From an uncultured Chitinophaga sp. (GTDB lineage Bacteria > Bacteroidota > Bacteroidia > Chitinophagales > Chitinophagaceae), in NCBI RefSeq assembly GCF_902168175.1, contig NZ_CABHOU010000076.1:226001-290000 (forward strand): 64,000 nt of DNA, read 5' to 3'. The notes beneath the pieces were generated by a model. The model ran no database searches. It saw only the letters and a program-made list of their open reading frames with translations, and was not told the origin of the DNA. A program made the translations under genes and the position numbers. Every line of letters begins with the position of its first letter. Within the stretch, counting starts at the first letter, position 1. Of the stretch, positions 49,531 to 58,332 are shown piece after piece.

Positions 49531-51675
49531 TTATTGCCCATTGCCCGGGGCATATGGGAAACGTAATTGCTGATAGTATTCCAGTGTTTTGTCGGGTTGT
49601 TCGTATCCCGTAGGTAAAGGCCTTCTGGAGAATTGTCCGAAGTACAACAGGCAGGCGTCGCGCCACCAGGTGGCTTCTTTCACCTGGATGTCCAGCAGCA
49701 TACTTACCTGGCTGAAACGTTCCTCATCCACCAGCCCCTTTAACCCCTGCCATTGCTGACGGATGGTTTTTACGGCGTCCACACCCGCGTAATAGTCATG
49801 GCACAGTTCTTCCCAAAGCGTTCGGCCTGATCTCATTTTATGTTGCCAGGGTACATGATGGAACCAGAGTAAATATGCTTCCGGACAAGTGTTGATGTTC
49901 TCGTACAGCTGCCTTACCTGTGGTGCATACTGAGCCAGCGCATTACTGCCCGTGGCTGTCCTGTTAAACCCAATGCCCACCGTATCTGCCTGGTGATAAT
50001 ACACCGGGTTCCAGTCGGCCCTGCCCGCATTGCTCACCCATGGCGCCGGCCCGTAATGGTGACCGGTACCCATAATATGATGCAGGCCCAGTGGTGTCAT
50101 ATAATTCACCAGCGCCGGGTAAGAGGCCAGCATGATATTACGGACCGCATTAACAGTGGTTTTATGGTTGCCGAATGATTGTTTTATCCATTCGTCCGCT
50201 ATTGCTGTGGCAGACAGTTCATGGTCCCAGGCCAGTCGCCCGAAGGTATACCAGTTAGCCTGGCCGAACGGATGGCCTGTCCAGTTAGCATCATTGCCGA
50301 TATTGGCTACACCGGCAATGCCAGTCATTTTGTATTGATGCAAACTGCCGTCGATTACGCGGGCCACTGTAGACCCTTTGCCCTTTTGCCAGGTGTCTGC
50401 TTCCAGCGCTTCTTTGAACATCTGCGCTTCATACAACAGGTGAGTGCCTTGTCCCAGGTACTCCTGCGTCACCTGGAACTCCATCATCAACGGTGTTTTG
50501 GGCATAGCACCAAAGAGAGGGGAGAACGGCTCCCGCGGCTGGAAGTCGATAGGGCCGTTTTTAACCTGTACCAGTACGTTATTGCGGAACTGGCCGTCGA
50601 GCGGTTTGAATTCGTTGTAAGCCTGTTTGAAACGGTCTTCAGGTGTTTCGTTCGTATACACAAACGCCCGCCACATTACGATACCGCCGAAAGGCGCCAC
50701 CGCATCGGCCAGCATGTTAGCCCCGTCGGCATGGGTCCTTTTATAGTTCTGCGGGCCAGGTTGCCCTTCTGAATTGGCTTTTACGAGAAAACCACCAAAG
50801 TCGGGTATGATGTCGTATATCTCCTTTGCTTTTGTTTTCCACCAGGCCTGCACGTCTGCATCCAGGGGATCGGCAGTTTTTAAACCGCCTATTTCTATGG
50901 GGGCGCTGAACCTGGCCGTCAGGTAAACCCTTATGCCGTATGGGCGAAACACCTTTGCCAGTGCGGCTACTTTTTCGAGATAAGGGCGCGTTAGCACCAG
51001 TGCATTCGCATTTACATTGGTCAGTACCGTACCATTAATGCCAATAGCCGCATTAGCCCGGGCGTAGTCGATGTAGCGCTGGTCAATATAGTCGGGCAGC
51101 GTGTGCCAGTTCCAGATAGAGATGCCCGAATATCCTCTTTCTACATAACGGTTCAGGTTATCCCAGTGATTTAAAATGCGGTGTTGGATCTTAGGACTGC
51201 TTTTGACGGTGGCCAGGGGAACGGGTTGTTGTGTTTGCAGCAGTCGCAGGAAGTGATACACGCCGTACAAAATACCTGCGTCCGTATTAGCGGATATAAC
51301 CAGGCGATTGCCTGCCTGCCTGATCACGAATCCCTCTTTCCCCAGTTGTGTAAAATCTTCAGAGGGAAGTAGTTCTTGCACCTGTTTGCCGGCGCCTGCG
51401 ATAATGCCGATGCTCATAAAACTCCCGGCAGTATCTACCGGCTGGCCTAATATGGTGCGCAAGCCCTGTTGCAGTTCAGTGCGGGCAAGGTCGAGGGTAG
51501 GGGAGCCGCCCTGTATATGTATAACAGGAAAGGCCCGCCTGTATTGCTGCAGTAGCGCCGGGTTATCTGTTTTGGTATAACGTATCCAAAGCCCGTCGTG
51601 ATGACCGGCACGGCAGAAGTGGAAAAGCACCAGGAATAAAATGGAGCAACAAGTTGTTTTCATAACGGAAATCAT
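49531..51675 (-). CDS. GH67 alpha-glucuronidase
   Basis: The 714-residue enzyme removes (4-O-methyl-)glucuronic acid from xylo-oligosaccharides. Key segments are PKIQHRILNHWDNLNRYVER, GYSGISIWNWHTLPDY, FGGFLVKANSEGQPGPQNY with the general-acid Glu, and IDFQPREPFSPLFGAMPKT with the Asp/Glu base pair. HHYGPAPWVSNAGRADWNPV and the C-terminal helical domain complete the family. A signal peptide (MKTTCCSILFLVLFHFCRA) begins at an internal ATG at 51663. Export fits a periplasmic role after SusC/SusD uptake. It follows the LacI pair by 22 bases. Confidence 0.96.
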   Translation of the reverse strand: MISVMKTTCCSILFLVLFHFCRAGHHDGLWIRYTKTDNPALLQQYRRAFPVIHIQGGSPTLDLARTELQQGLRTILGQPVDTAGSFMSIGIIAGAGKQVQELLPSEDFTQLGKEGFVIRQAGNRLVISANTDAGILYGVYHFLRLLQTQQPVPLATVKSSPKIQHRILNHWDNLNRYVERGYSGISIWNWHTLPDYIDQRYIDYARANAAIGINGTVLTNVNANALVLTRPYLEKVAALAKVFRPYGIRVYLTARFSAPIEIGGLKTADPLDADVQAWWKTKAKEIYDIIPDFGGFLVKANSEGQPGPQNYKRTHADGANMLADAVAPFGGIVMWRAFVYTNETPEDRFKQAYNEFKPLDGQFRNNVLVQVKNGPIDFQPREPFSPLFGAMPKTPLMMEFQVTQEYLGQGTHLLYEAQMFKEALEADTWQKGKGSTVARVIDGSLHQYKMTGIAGVANIGNDANWTGHPFGQANWYTFGRLAWDHELSATAIADEWIKQSFGNHKTTVNAVRNIMLASYPALVNYMTPLGLHHIMGTGHHYGPAPWVSNAGRADWNPVYYHQADTVGIGFNRTATGSNALAQYAPQVRQLYENINTCPEAYLLWFHHVPWQHKMRSGRTLWEELCHDYYAGVDAVKTIRQQWQGLKGLVDEERFSQVSMLLDIQVKEATWWRDACLLYFGQFSRRPLPTGYEQPDKTLEYYQQLRFPYAPGNGQ

Positions 51676-51697
51676 AAATGGTTTAACTGGGCGGGTA

Positions 51698-52726
51698 TCA
51701 TGTTTTTTTCAGTGATGACCGGCGTACGAGCAACTCCGAGCGCAGTATAATTGTGTTCGTATTGGTAATAGGCGAGGTACCGTTCAGGTGATTGATCAGT
51801 AACCGCGCCGACACCTGCCCCATTTCATAACCACCGTAATTAATAGTCGTCAGGTTAGGCTCAATCACGGTGGCGACGGGATCGTTGTTGAAGCCCACAA
51901 ATGCAATGTCTTCCGGTATACGGATGCCTTCCTGTTTCAGGGCCAGCATACAGCCCACGGCGCAGCTATCGTTCGCCACAAACACACCGTCGGGCATCGG
52001 TTTCATGTTCAGTATCTGTTTGGCAGCCTCCGTGCCCGCACCTTGCGTAAGGTCGGTAATGATCGTCTGCTCGTCCTTATATTTCAGTTTGAAATCAGAG
52101 AGAGCGTCTTTAAAGCCTCTCAGGCGGTCTTTGTACACGTTTTGTCTTGGAGGCGCGGTAATATGCACAAGCCGCTTACATCCCTGTTCTATCAGGTGTT
52201 TGGTGGCATTGTAGCCGGCCTGGCGGTTATCGATCAGTATGCTCGTGGAGTTTTCATGTTCCATTACACGATCAAAGAAAATGACGGGTGTATTCTTTTT
52301 GAAGAAAGGATCGAAATGTTTCAGATCGGCGATGTCGTAAGCCAGCGATACCAGCAGCCCGTCTACACGACTGTTAAACATCGTCCGGGCATTGTTCGCT
52401 TCTTTATCAGCCGATTCAGACGACTGGCTGATAATCAGCGAGTATCCATGTTCGCTGGCCACATTTTCCATACCGGCTATTACCGACGACATGAAATTAC
52501 TGTTCAGCCTGGGAATGATCACCCCGATGGTATTGGTTCTCTGGCTGCGGAGGTTTTTGGCGAAGTGATTAGTCTGATACCCCAGTTCCAGTGCCAGGTC
52601 GGCAATACGTTTTTTGGTTTTTTTACTGATGAGGGGATGGTCCTGCAGGCCACGACTCACCGTGGTGGCCGATATCTTCAGTTTTTTGGCAATATCGTAG
52701 ATAGTCACTTCTTTTTCATTTGCCAT
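51698..52726 (-). CDS. LacI-family transcriptional regulator (second of two)
   Basis: The 342-residue protein has the LacI HTH (TIYDIAKKLKISATTVSRGL) with hinge helix (KKTKKRIADLALELGYQTNH, FAKNLRSQRT). A periplasmic-binding-protein-like effector domain follows (TIGVIIPRLNSNFMSSVIAG, VIFFDRV, GVFVANDSCAVG, VAFVGFNNDPVATVIEP). It is a close paralog of the gene just upstream and starts 11 bases inside it. The effector is unknown; a xylo- or aldouronic oligosaccharide is likely from the neighbours. Confidence 0.95.
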   Translation of the reverse strand: MANEKEVTIYDIAKKLKISATTVSRGLQDHPLISKKTKKRIADLALELGYQTNHFAKNLRSQRTNTIGVIIPRLNSNFMSSVIAGMENVASEHGYSLIISQSSESADKEANNARTMFNSRVDGLLVSLAYDIADLKHFDPFFKKNTPVIFFDRVMEHENSTSILIDNRQAGYNATKHLIEQGCKRLVHITAPPRQNVYKDRLRGFKDALSDFKLKYKDEQTIITDLTQGAGTEAAKQILNMKPMPDGVFVANDSCAVGCMLALKQEGIRIPEDIAFVGFNNDPVATVIEPNLTTINYGGYEMGQVSARLLINHLNGTSPITNTNTIILRSELLVRRSSLKKT

Positions 52727-53765
52727 AATGTGGTGCTTGTACGTTCTTTAAAGATGATTCCCGTACGATCAGCTCCGACCGTACTACGATGGTATTGGTT
52801 TGGGTGATGCGGCTTACGCCGTTCAGGTGATTGATCAGGTAACGCGCCGCAATTTCTCCCATATCGTTGCCCGGGTAGTTGATCGTGCTAAGGGCCGGTT
52901 CTATCAGTTTGCCAATAGCATCGTTGTTAAATCCAACAATCGCAATATCCTCCGGGATGCGGACGCCGTGTTCCTTCAATGTACGCATACAAACGGCCGC
53001 TACAAAATCGTTCGTCACAAAAATTCCGTCAGGCAAGGGTTTCATTTGAAGCACCTGCATGGCGGCCGTTATGCTGGCCTCTTCGCTGAGGTCTGATACC
53101 AGCAGCAAACTTTCATCGGCGACGATGCCATGGTCTGCCAACGCATCGAGGTAGCCTTTGTAACGTTGCGAATACACGTTTCGCTGCAGACTGGATGTAA
53201 TATGTGCTATTCGTTTACAGCCCTGGTTTAGCAGGTGTTGCGTGGCTATGTACCCGCACTTTGCATTGTCGATGATCACCACCGTGCTGTTGCCATCCTG
53301 CTCCACACGATCAAAAAAGATAACAGGAATGTCTTTATCGATGAACGGTTTGTAATGTGCCAGGTCTATGGTATCGAACGAAAGTGAGGCGATAAGCCCG
53401 TCCACTCTTTTATGAAAAAGGTTTTGGGCATTAGCCGCTTCTTTAATGTAACTTTCGGAGGAGTGGGCAATGATCAGGTCATATCCGCCTTCGGTGGTTA
53501 CCTTTTCGATCCCAGCCAGTACCGAAGTAATAAAGTTACTTTTTAATTCATGTACAATTAAACCGATCGTTTTCGTTTTCTGCTGGCGGAGGTTACGTGC
53601 AAAGTGGTTCATACGGTAACCCATCTGGGCTGCTTCGTCGAATATCTTTTTTTTCGTTTTTTTGCTGACAGAGGAGTGGTCCTGCAAGCCACGGCTTACC
53701 GTTGCAGGGGAAATATTAAGCCGCTTGGCAATGTCGTAAATGGTAACTTCTTTGTCGTTTGCCAT
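52716..53765 (-). CDS. LacI-family transcriptional regulator (first of two)
   Basis: The 349-residue paralog has the same HTH layout (TIYDIAKRLNISPATVSRGL, KKTKKKIFDEAAQMGYRMNH) and effector domain (KTIGLIVHELKSNFITSVLA, IPVIFFDRVEQDGN, GIFVTNDFVAAVCM, IAIVGFNNDAIGKLIEPAL). The recognition helices of the two proteins are nearly identical (ATTVSRGLQDH against PATVSRGLQDH), so they may bind the same operator, perhaps as alternative sensors. It is the first gene of the minus-strand operon, and a LacI-type site lies 60 bases upstream. Confidence 0.95.
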   Translation of the reverse strand: MANDKEVTIYDIAKRLNISPATVSRGLQDHSSVSKKTKKKIFDEAAQMGYRMNHFARNLRQQKTKTIGLIVHELKSNFITSVLAGIEKVTTEGGYDLIIAHSSESYIKEAANAQNLFHKRVDGLIASLSFDTIDLAHYKPFIDKDIPVIFFDRVEQDGNSTVVIIDNAKCGYIATQHLLNQGCKRIAHITSSLQRNVYSQRYKGYLDALADHGIVADESLLLVSDLSEEASITAAMQVLQMKPLPDGIFVTNDFVAAVCMRTLKEHGVRIPEDIAIVGFNNDAIGKLIEPALSTINYPGNDMGEIAARYLINHLNGVSRITQTNTIVVRSELIVRESSLKNVQAPHYGK

Positions 53766-53825
53766 ACAATCGCTTGCATACAGGGTGAATGTAGCTAATT
53801 TAAGCTTTATTATGAATATTTTTAT

Positions 53826-53841
53826 ACAATCGGTTGCGTAA
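53826..53841. promoter_or_regulatory. LacI-type operator upstream of the LacI/GH67/GH43/esterase operon
   Basis: ACAATCGGTTGCGTAA is the reverse complement of a site nearly equal to the core of 40590-40625 and of 40820-40834 (GCAACCGATTGT). Its position 60 bases upstream of the first lacI gene implies autoregulation and joint control with the SusC/SusD pair. Confidence 0.6.
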
Positions 53842-53910
53842 TGTATAATGTTCTCAGATTGGTCATTCCGGCACCCGGTTACAGGATGTTTCCATCTTCC
53901 ATTATTTTTA

Positions 53911-53958
53911 GCGATATTTCGCCAGATTATCCATTTGTTAGTGATATTTCGTTAATCT
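53911..53958. repeat. Phased direct repeat upstream of the LytTR regulator
   Basis: GCGATATTTCGCCAGATT (53911) and GTGATATTTCGTTAATCT (53941) start exactly 30 bases apart, about three helical turns. A promoter-like AATCTTTG overlaps the second copy. It is a plausible activator site pair for the response-regulator gene, possibly autoregulatory. Confidence 0.45.
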
Positions 53959-54048
53959 TTGGAGCCTGAATGTTCGTTAAACAAATTAATATCAGTTAGT
54001 TATAACTGTGGCAGGCTATTTGGAAAAGGCCCCGCGAAACTACACAGC

Positions 54049-54744
54049 ATGACCAGCCTTATAATAGACGATAACAAGATTGCGCGCTCCGTATTGCAGG
54101 AACTGGCCTCACAGATAGAGGGTATTACCATTGCCGGTGAATGCAGTACGGCCATGGAGGCCTATAACTTCATCAAACGTCAGCCGGTAGACCTCCTGTT
54201 ACTCGACATCGAAATGCCCGGTATGAGTGGATTGGAGCTAACGCAGAACCTCGGTGCAGAACGTCCGGCCATCATCTTCACTACTTCAAAAAAGGAATAT
54301 GCCGCTGAAGCCTTCGAGCTGAACGTGGTAGATTACATCGTAAAACCAGTAACGCCCGCCCGTTTTATGCAAGCCATGGAAAAGGCGCGGGAGGTGATTA
54401 ACAGCAAGCGCGAAGCTGTGGAAACAAACGAAGATGAGTTCATCTTCATCCGCGATTCACATGTAGTTCGCCGCCTGAAGCTCGACGACATATTGTTTGC
54501 GGAGGCAATGGGCGATTATGTAAAACTGTTCACCGCCCAGAAGTTTTATGCGGTGTATACATCGTTAAAAGCGGTAGAAGAGAAACTGCCCGCCCGCCTG
54601 TTCCAGCGCGTTCACCGTTCGTATTTAGTAGCAATTGCGAAGATAGATACATTGCAGGGCGGCGTTATAACAATTGGCGAACACTCCCTGCCAGTAGCCG
54701 ATGCTTACCGCAAAGCACTGAATCAGCGCATGCGGATACTTTAA
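54049..54744 (+). CDS. LytTR-family response regulator
   Basis: The 231-residue protein has a receiver domain (LIIDDNKIARSVLQELASQI) with phospho-acceptor Asp53 in LLLLDIEMPGMSG, the TSKK lysine in IIFTTSKKEYAAEA and IVKPVTPARF. A LytTR DNA-binding domain follows (DEFIFIRDSHVVRRLKLDDI, FAEAMGDYVKLFTAQKFY, RVHRSYLVAIAKID). The ATG at 54049 is chosen because the receiver domain begins there; an in-frame ATG 30 codons earlier adds unrelated sequence. It is followed by its own terminator and then by the hybrid kinase, its likely partner. Confidence 0.93.
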   Translation: MTSLIIDDNKIARSVLQELASQIEGITIAGECSTAMEAYNFIKRQPVDLLLLDIEMPGMSGLELTQNLGAERPAIIFTTSKKEYAAEAFELNVVDYIVKPVTPARFMQAMEKAREVINSKREAVETNEDEFIFIRDSHVVRRLKLDDILFAEAMGDYVKLFTAQKFYAVYTSLKAVEEKLPARLFQRVHRSYLVAIAKIDTLQGGVITIGEHSLPVADAYRKALNQRMRIL

Positions 54745-54866
54745 CCGGCAAAAATGCCGTTCCGGCGAGTAAAACCGGCTAAGGGGCCAGTAGCAATATC
54801 GTCACTCCCATAATTGCCGACATTTACAGCAGCAAGGGAATCAATTTATAGGCAGTAAAGACGCTG

Positions 54867-54898
54867 GCCGGGGCAAAAGTTAAGGCCCCGGCTTTTTT
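54867..54898 (+). terminator. Intrinsic terminator of the LytTR regulator gene
   Basis: A perfect 8-bp stem (GCCGGGGC with GCCCCGGC) is followed by six T residues, 122 bases after the stop codon. Confidence 0.85.
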
Positions 54899-54922
54899 CT
54901 TTAGGCCGCAAACCAGCAATTC

Positions 54923-57085
54923 ATGACGCAAAAACGGTTCATCTACCTTATTACAGCGGCCTTTTTTACAGGTACGCTGTTAATCGTTTATATTCACTTC
55001 AATGCCTCCCGCAACATCTCTAACCTTATTAACGGTAATGCCAAACTGTTGCGGGAACTAAACCTGGGCAAAGGTTTGGGCGAGGTGGAACGGGATATTA
55101 TCTGGGTAGAAAGCCGCATTCGCGCTGCCATTGCCACCGACGACACTTCGCACATCGAAGGCGTAAACCGTAAGATCGAGGAAGTGGAACACCTGCTGGA
55201 TACCATCGAAAGTGCGAACGTAGACCCTGCCGCCGTAAAATATATCGATCGGCTGGGTTTCCTCGCGCGCGAAAAACTCAAAGCAAAGAATAAGCTAATG
55301 CACGAGTTTTTCGAGCACGGCCGTATGGACGATACCAGCCTCATTGCCAATCCAAGAGCCAGGGAAATATCAAACGAAATCAGCCAGGTTACTAAAGCAA
55401 TTTACGACAGCCGCCAGTCGTATCTTACCATGTTGAGCGGCGATATAGAGGCGGATGGGAAAAAGGCGCAGCAATGGAATATCGTCCTGATCGTAATTGT
55501 AGTGCTGGCCGCCGGAGCTGTATTGCTGTTTATTATCAGCCGTTATGGCAAACAAAGTGCGCTCATCGTTCGCCTGGACGCCTCGGAGAAAAAGGTGCGC
55601 GAAACAGCTCAAATTAAAGAAAACTTCCTGGCCAACATGAGCCACGAAATACGTACGCCGCTTAATGCCATGCTCGGTTTTACTAACCTGCTGAAGGTAA
55701 GGCAGCTTGATTCGCAGTCGCACCAGTTCGTAACGGCCATACAAAGCGCCGGCGAAAATTTAATGAGCATCGTTAACGATATACTCGATCTCTCCAAAAT
55801 AGAAGCGGGTATGATGCGTATAGAAACAAGCGCTTTCAGCATCCGCGGACTGTTCCATTCTATCCAGACATTATTTAGTGAAAAGATAAAGGAGAAGAGC
55901 CTGAGCCTTTCTATAGATATCGATAAAACGATCCCTGATACACTGGTGGGCGACCCGGTAAGACTTACACAAATACTCGTAAACCTCATCGAGAACGCCA
56001 TCAAGTTCACTGATAAGGGCGGCGTAACCATACGGATAAAGAACAGTGAACGTGCGGACGGGCAAATTACACTGGTATTTATAATCAATGATACGGGTAT
56101 TGGGATCGATCCTAAAAAACTGCCTGATATTTTCGAACGTTTCCAACAGGCTGAAGATTCGATCACGAGGCGTTATGGCGGTACCGGGCTCGGACTTTCT
56201 ATCGTAAAGAAACTGGTGGAGCTGCAGCACGGCTCTATCGGTGTGACGAGTATTCCAGGAAAGGGCACCGAATTCCATTTTACCATTCCTTACCGCATTT
56301 CTACGCAGCAATACACCTTACAGCAACCGCAGGACATTACCGCGTTCAAACGCGAAGGCAGCACGCCGGTACATTTATTGGTGGTAGATGACAATCGCAT
56401 GAACCAGGAACTGATGCGTCACCTGCTGGCCCAGTGGGAGTTGTCGTTCGACGTAGCCGGCGATGGTGCAGCAGCACTTGAACTGCTAAGAACGAAAAAG
56501 TATGACTTAGTACTAATGGATATCCAAATGCCGGGTATGGATGGCTATACCGCAGCTCAGTCTATCCGCCAGCAGTTACACCTCGATACGCCGATCATCG
56601 CGATGACCGCCCATGCTATGGCCGGCGAACGTGAGAAATGCCTGAGTTACGGGATGAATGATTATATATCCAAACCCGTAAATGAAAGTATCCTGCACGA
56701 ATTGATACTGAAGTTTACAGGCACGCCAACGGAGGAGGCCGGGCTGGAATACCAGTTTATCAATTTAGGATATCTTAAATCAATCAGTAAAGGAAACAGG
56801 AGTTATGAAAAGAAGGCCTCTGCGCAGTTTATAGAAATGGTGCCCGAAGAGTTGCTGCTGATGACACAGGCCATCGTGCAGGACGATCTGCCATCACTGG
56901 CGCGGGCGGCTCACAATATGAAAACCAGTGTATCCATCATGGGCCTCACCGAACGCCTGCAACGCCTGCTCGATTTGCTGGAGTATACGAACGATAAAAA
57001 TATAGCAGCGCAGGCGCTACAGGAGCTGTCGGTTATTTGCCGGAGCGCACTGGATGAAGCGCGGCATTTTCACGAAAGATGTTAG
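54923..57085 (+). CDS. Hybrid sensor histidine kinase with receiver and HPt domains
   Basis: The 720-residue membrane protein has two N-terminal membrane helices (about 8-25 and 187-206) flanking a helical periplasmic sensor of the four-helix-bundle type. HisKA follows with His241 in NMSHEIRTPLNAM, then HATPase (LIENAIKFTDKG, DTGIGIDPKKLPDIF, GGTGLGLSIVKKLVELQHGS). A receiver domain has Asp533 in DLVLMDIQMPGMDG, and a C-terminal HPt domain has His664 in AAHNMKTSVSIMGL. This makes a complete phosphorelay in one chain. The adjacent LytTR regulator is the obvious output, although each gene has its own terminator. Confidence 0.95.
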   Translation: MTQKRFIYLITAAFFTGTLLIVYIHFNASRNISNLINGNAKLLRELNLGKGLGEVERDIIWVESRIRAAIATDDTSHIEGVNRKIEEVEHLLDTIESANVDPAAVKYIDRLGFLAREKLKAKNKLMHEFFEHGRMDDTSLIANPRAREISNEISQVTKAIYDSRQSYLTMLSGDIEADGKKAQQWNIVLIVIVVLAAGAVLLFIISRYGKQSALIVRLDASEKKVRETAQIKENFLANMSHEIRTPLNAMLGFTNLLKVRQLDSQSHQFVTAIQSAGENLMSIVNDILDLSKIEAGMMRIETSAFSIRGLFHSIQTLFSEKIKEKSLSLSIDIDKTIPDTLVGDPVRLTQILVNLIENAIKFTDKGGVTIRIKNSERADGQITLVFIINDTGIGIDPKKLPDIFERFQQAEDSITRRYGGTGLGLSIVKKLVELQHGSIGVTSIPGKGTEFHFTIPYRISTQQYTLQQPQDITAFKREGSTPVHLLVVDDNRMNQELMRHLLAQWELSFDVAGDGAAALELLRTKKYDLVLMDIQMPGMDGYTAAQSIRQQLHLDTPIIAMTAHAMAGEREKCLSYGMNDYISKPVNESILHELILKFTGTPTEEAGLEYQFINLGYLKSISKGNRSYEKKASAQFIEMVPEELLLMTQAIVQDDLPSLARAAHNMKTSVSIMGLTERLQRLLDLLEYTNDKNIAAQALQELSVICRSALDEARHFHERC

Positions 57086-57086
57086 G

Positions 57087-57115
57087 AAAAAGGGATGCCG
57101 GAGCATCCCTTTTTT
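57087..57115 (+). terminator. Intrinsic terminator of the hybrid kinase gene
   Basis: The stem AAAAAGGGATGC with GCATCCCTTTTT (loop CGGA) begins two bases after the stop codon. Confidence 0.9.
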
Positions 57116-57229
57116 ATTTACCGAGCGGTATTGCCTGTTCAACGAGTAATGGTTGATGAACGATGCGGAACAGAATATTTTCACATTGTAAAAACAACAA
57201 ACGCTTTTCAAACCACCTAAACATTGATC

Positions 57230-58129
57230 ATGAAGTCGACATTCACAGCACCCACACGTACGCCCCACCTCTATCAATGGAAAAACTACGCACAGGAAGT
57301 AGCAGTACAAGGCCCGTTCTTTGAGATACGTGCTATTGGAAATAACCTGCCTGCCGACGAATGGACCCCGCACCGGCACGAATTTGTGGAGGTGATATGG
57401 CTTACTCATGGTACCGGCAAAATTGTAGTCGATTTGCAGACATACGAACTGGCCCCAGACCGTATATGCTGTATTTGTCCGCGCCAACTGCACGAATTGA
57501 AATTGAACGGAGATGCAGAAGGATATGTGATGCGGTTTAACGACAGCTTTTTGTTTACGGGTAACGACGAGCCAGGCATGGCCTATCATTCTACCTTTTA
57601 CCAACTGCTGCGCAACGCTGTTACAACCAGGCTGGATGATGATACCCTTCATGAACTGGTCGATATCGTTAATAAACTTACTACAGAGTACCATGGCAGC
57701 AGATTGTTCCGTACGGAAATGATGCATCGTTACCTGAAGATTTTTTTCGTGTATTTATCGCGCCAGTTAAATAACGAGCCGGAAGATATTTACCGGATGA
57801 ATAAAACGCTGGTGGACAAATTCCTTGGTTTGGTAGAAGAGCATTACCGTACTAATAAAACCGTAGCGGAATATGCGGCGCTCCTGTTCGTAACGCCCAA
57901 CTACCTGAGCGGTGCGGTTAAAAAGAATACCGGGTTTTCGGCCGGGCATCATATCCGCCGCAGGATAATACTCGAAGCACAGCGGCAGGCTGCGGTTTCG
58001 GATGTAAGTATGAAGGAAATAGCTTGGGCGCTTGGCTTTTCAGATCCGGGGCATTTTTCTAAGTTTTTTAAGAATGGATGTGGGAGAAGGTTCAGCGACT
58101 TTAAGCGGAACCAGGTAGCTGTGGCATAA
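57230..58129 (+). CDS. AraC-family transcriptional regulator
   Basis: The 299-residue protein has an N-terminal cupin (WTPHRHEFVEVIWLTHGTGK, IVVDLQTYELAPDRICCICP) and a C-terminal AraC domain (VAEYAALLFVTPNYLSGAVK, VSMKEIAWALGFSDPGHFSK, FFKNGCGRRFSDFKR). I choose the ATG at 57230 rather than a TTG six bases earlier. The layout is that of sugar-responsive AraC regulators. Standing upstream of the GH78 rhamnosidase on the same strand, it is a candidate activator of that locus. Confidence 0.92.
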   Translation: MKSTFTAPTRTPHLYQWKNYAQEVAVQGPFFEIRAIGNNLPADEWTPHRHEFVEVIWLTHGTGKIVVDLQTYELAPDRICCICPRQLHELKLNGDAEGYVMRFNDSFLFTGNDEPGMAYHSTFYQLLRNAVTTRLDDDTLHELVDIVNKLTTEYHGSRLFRTEMMHRYLKIFFVYLSRQLNNEPEDIYRMNKTLVDKFLGLVEEHYRTNKTVAEYAALLFVTPNYLSGAVKKNTGFSAGHHIRRRIILEAQRQAAVSDVSMKEIAWALGFSDPGHFSKFFKNGCGRRFSDFKRNQVAVA

Positions 58130-58332
58130 AGGACGATAGTCCTTTAACAGCTGCGGTAACAATAATCGGTTTGGATATACCTTCGCTGAAGGCTGATTTG
58201 AATAGGTTGATGTAATTTACCACCCCACGGTGCAGGTTGCAAACCTAAACTGAATTACGTACTTTCCTTCCCGTTTCCCGGTAACGGCATAAATACAGCC
58301 GGTTGGGAGGTACTAACAATATCAGTCACGTC

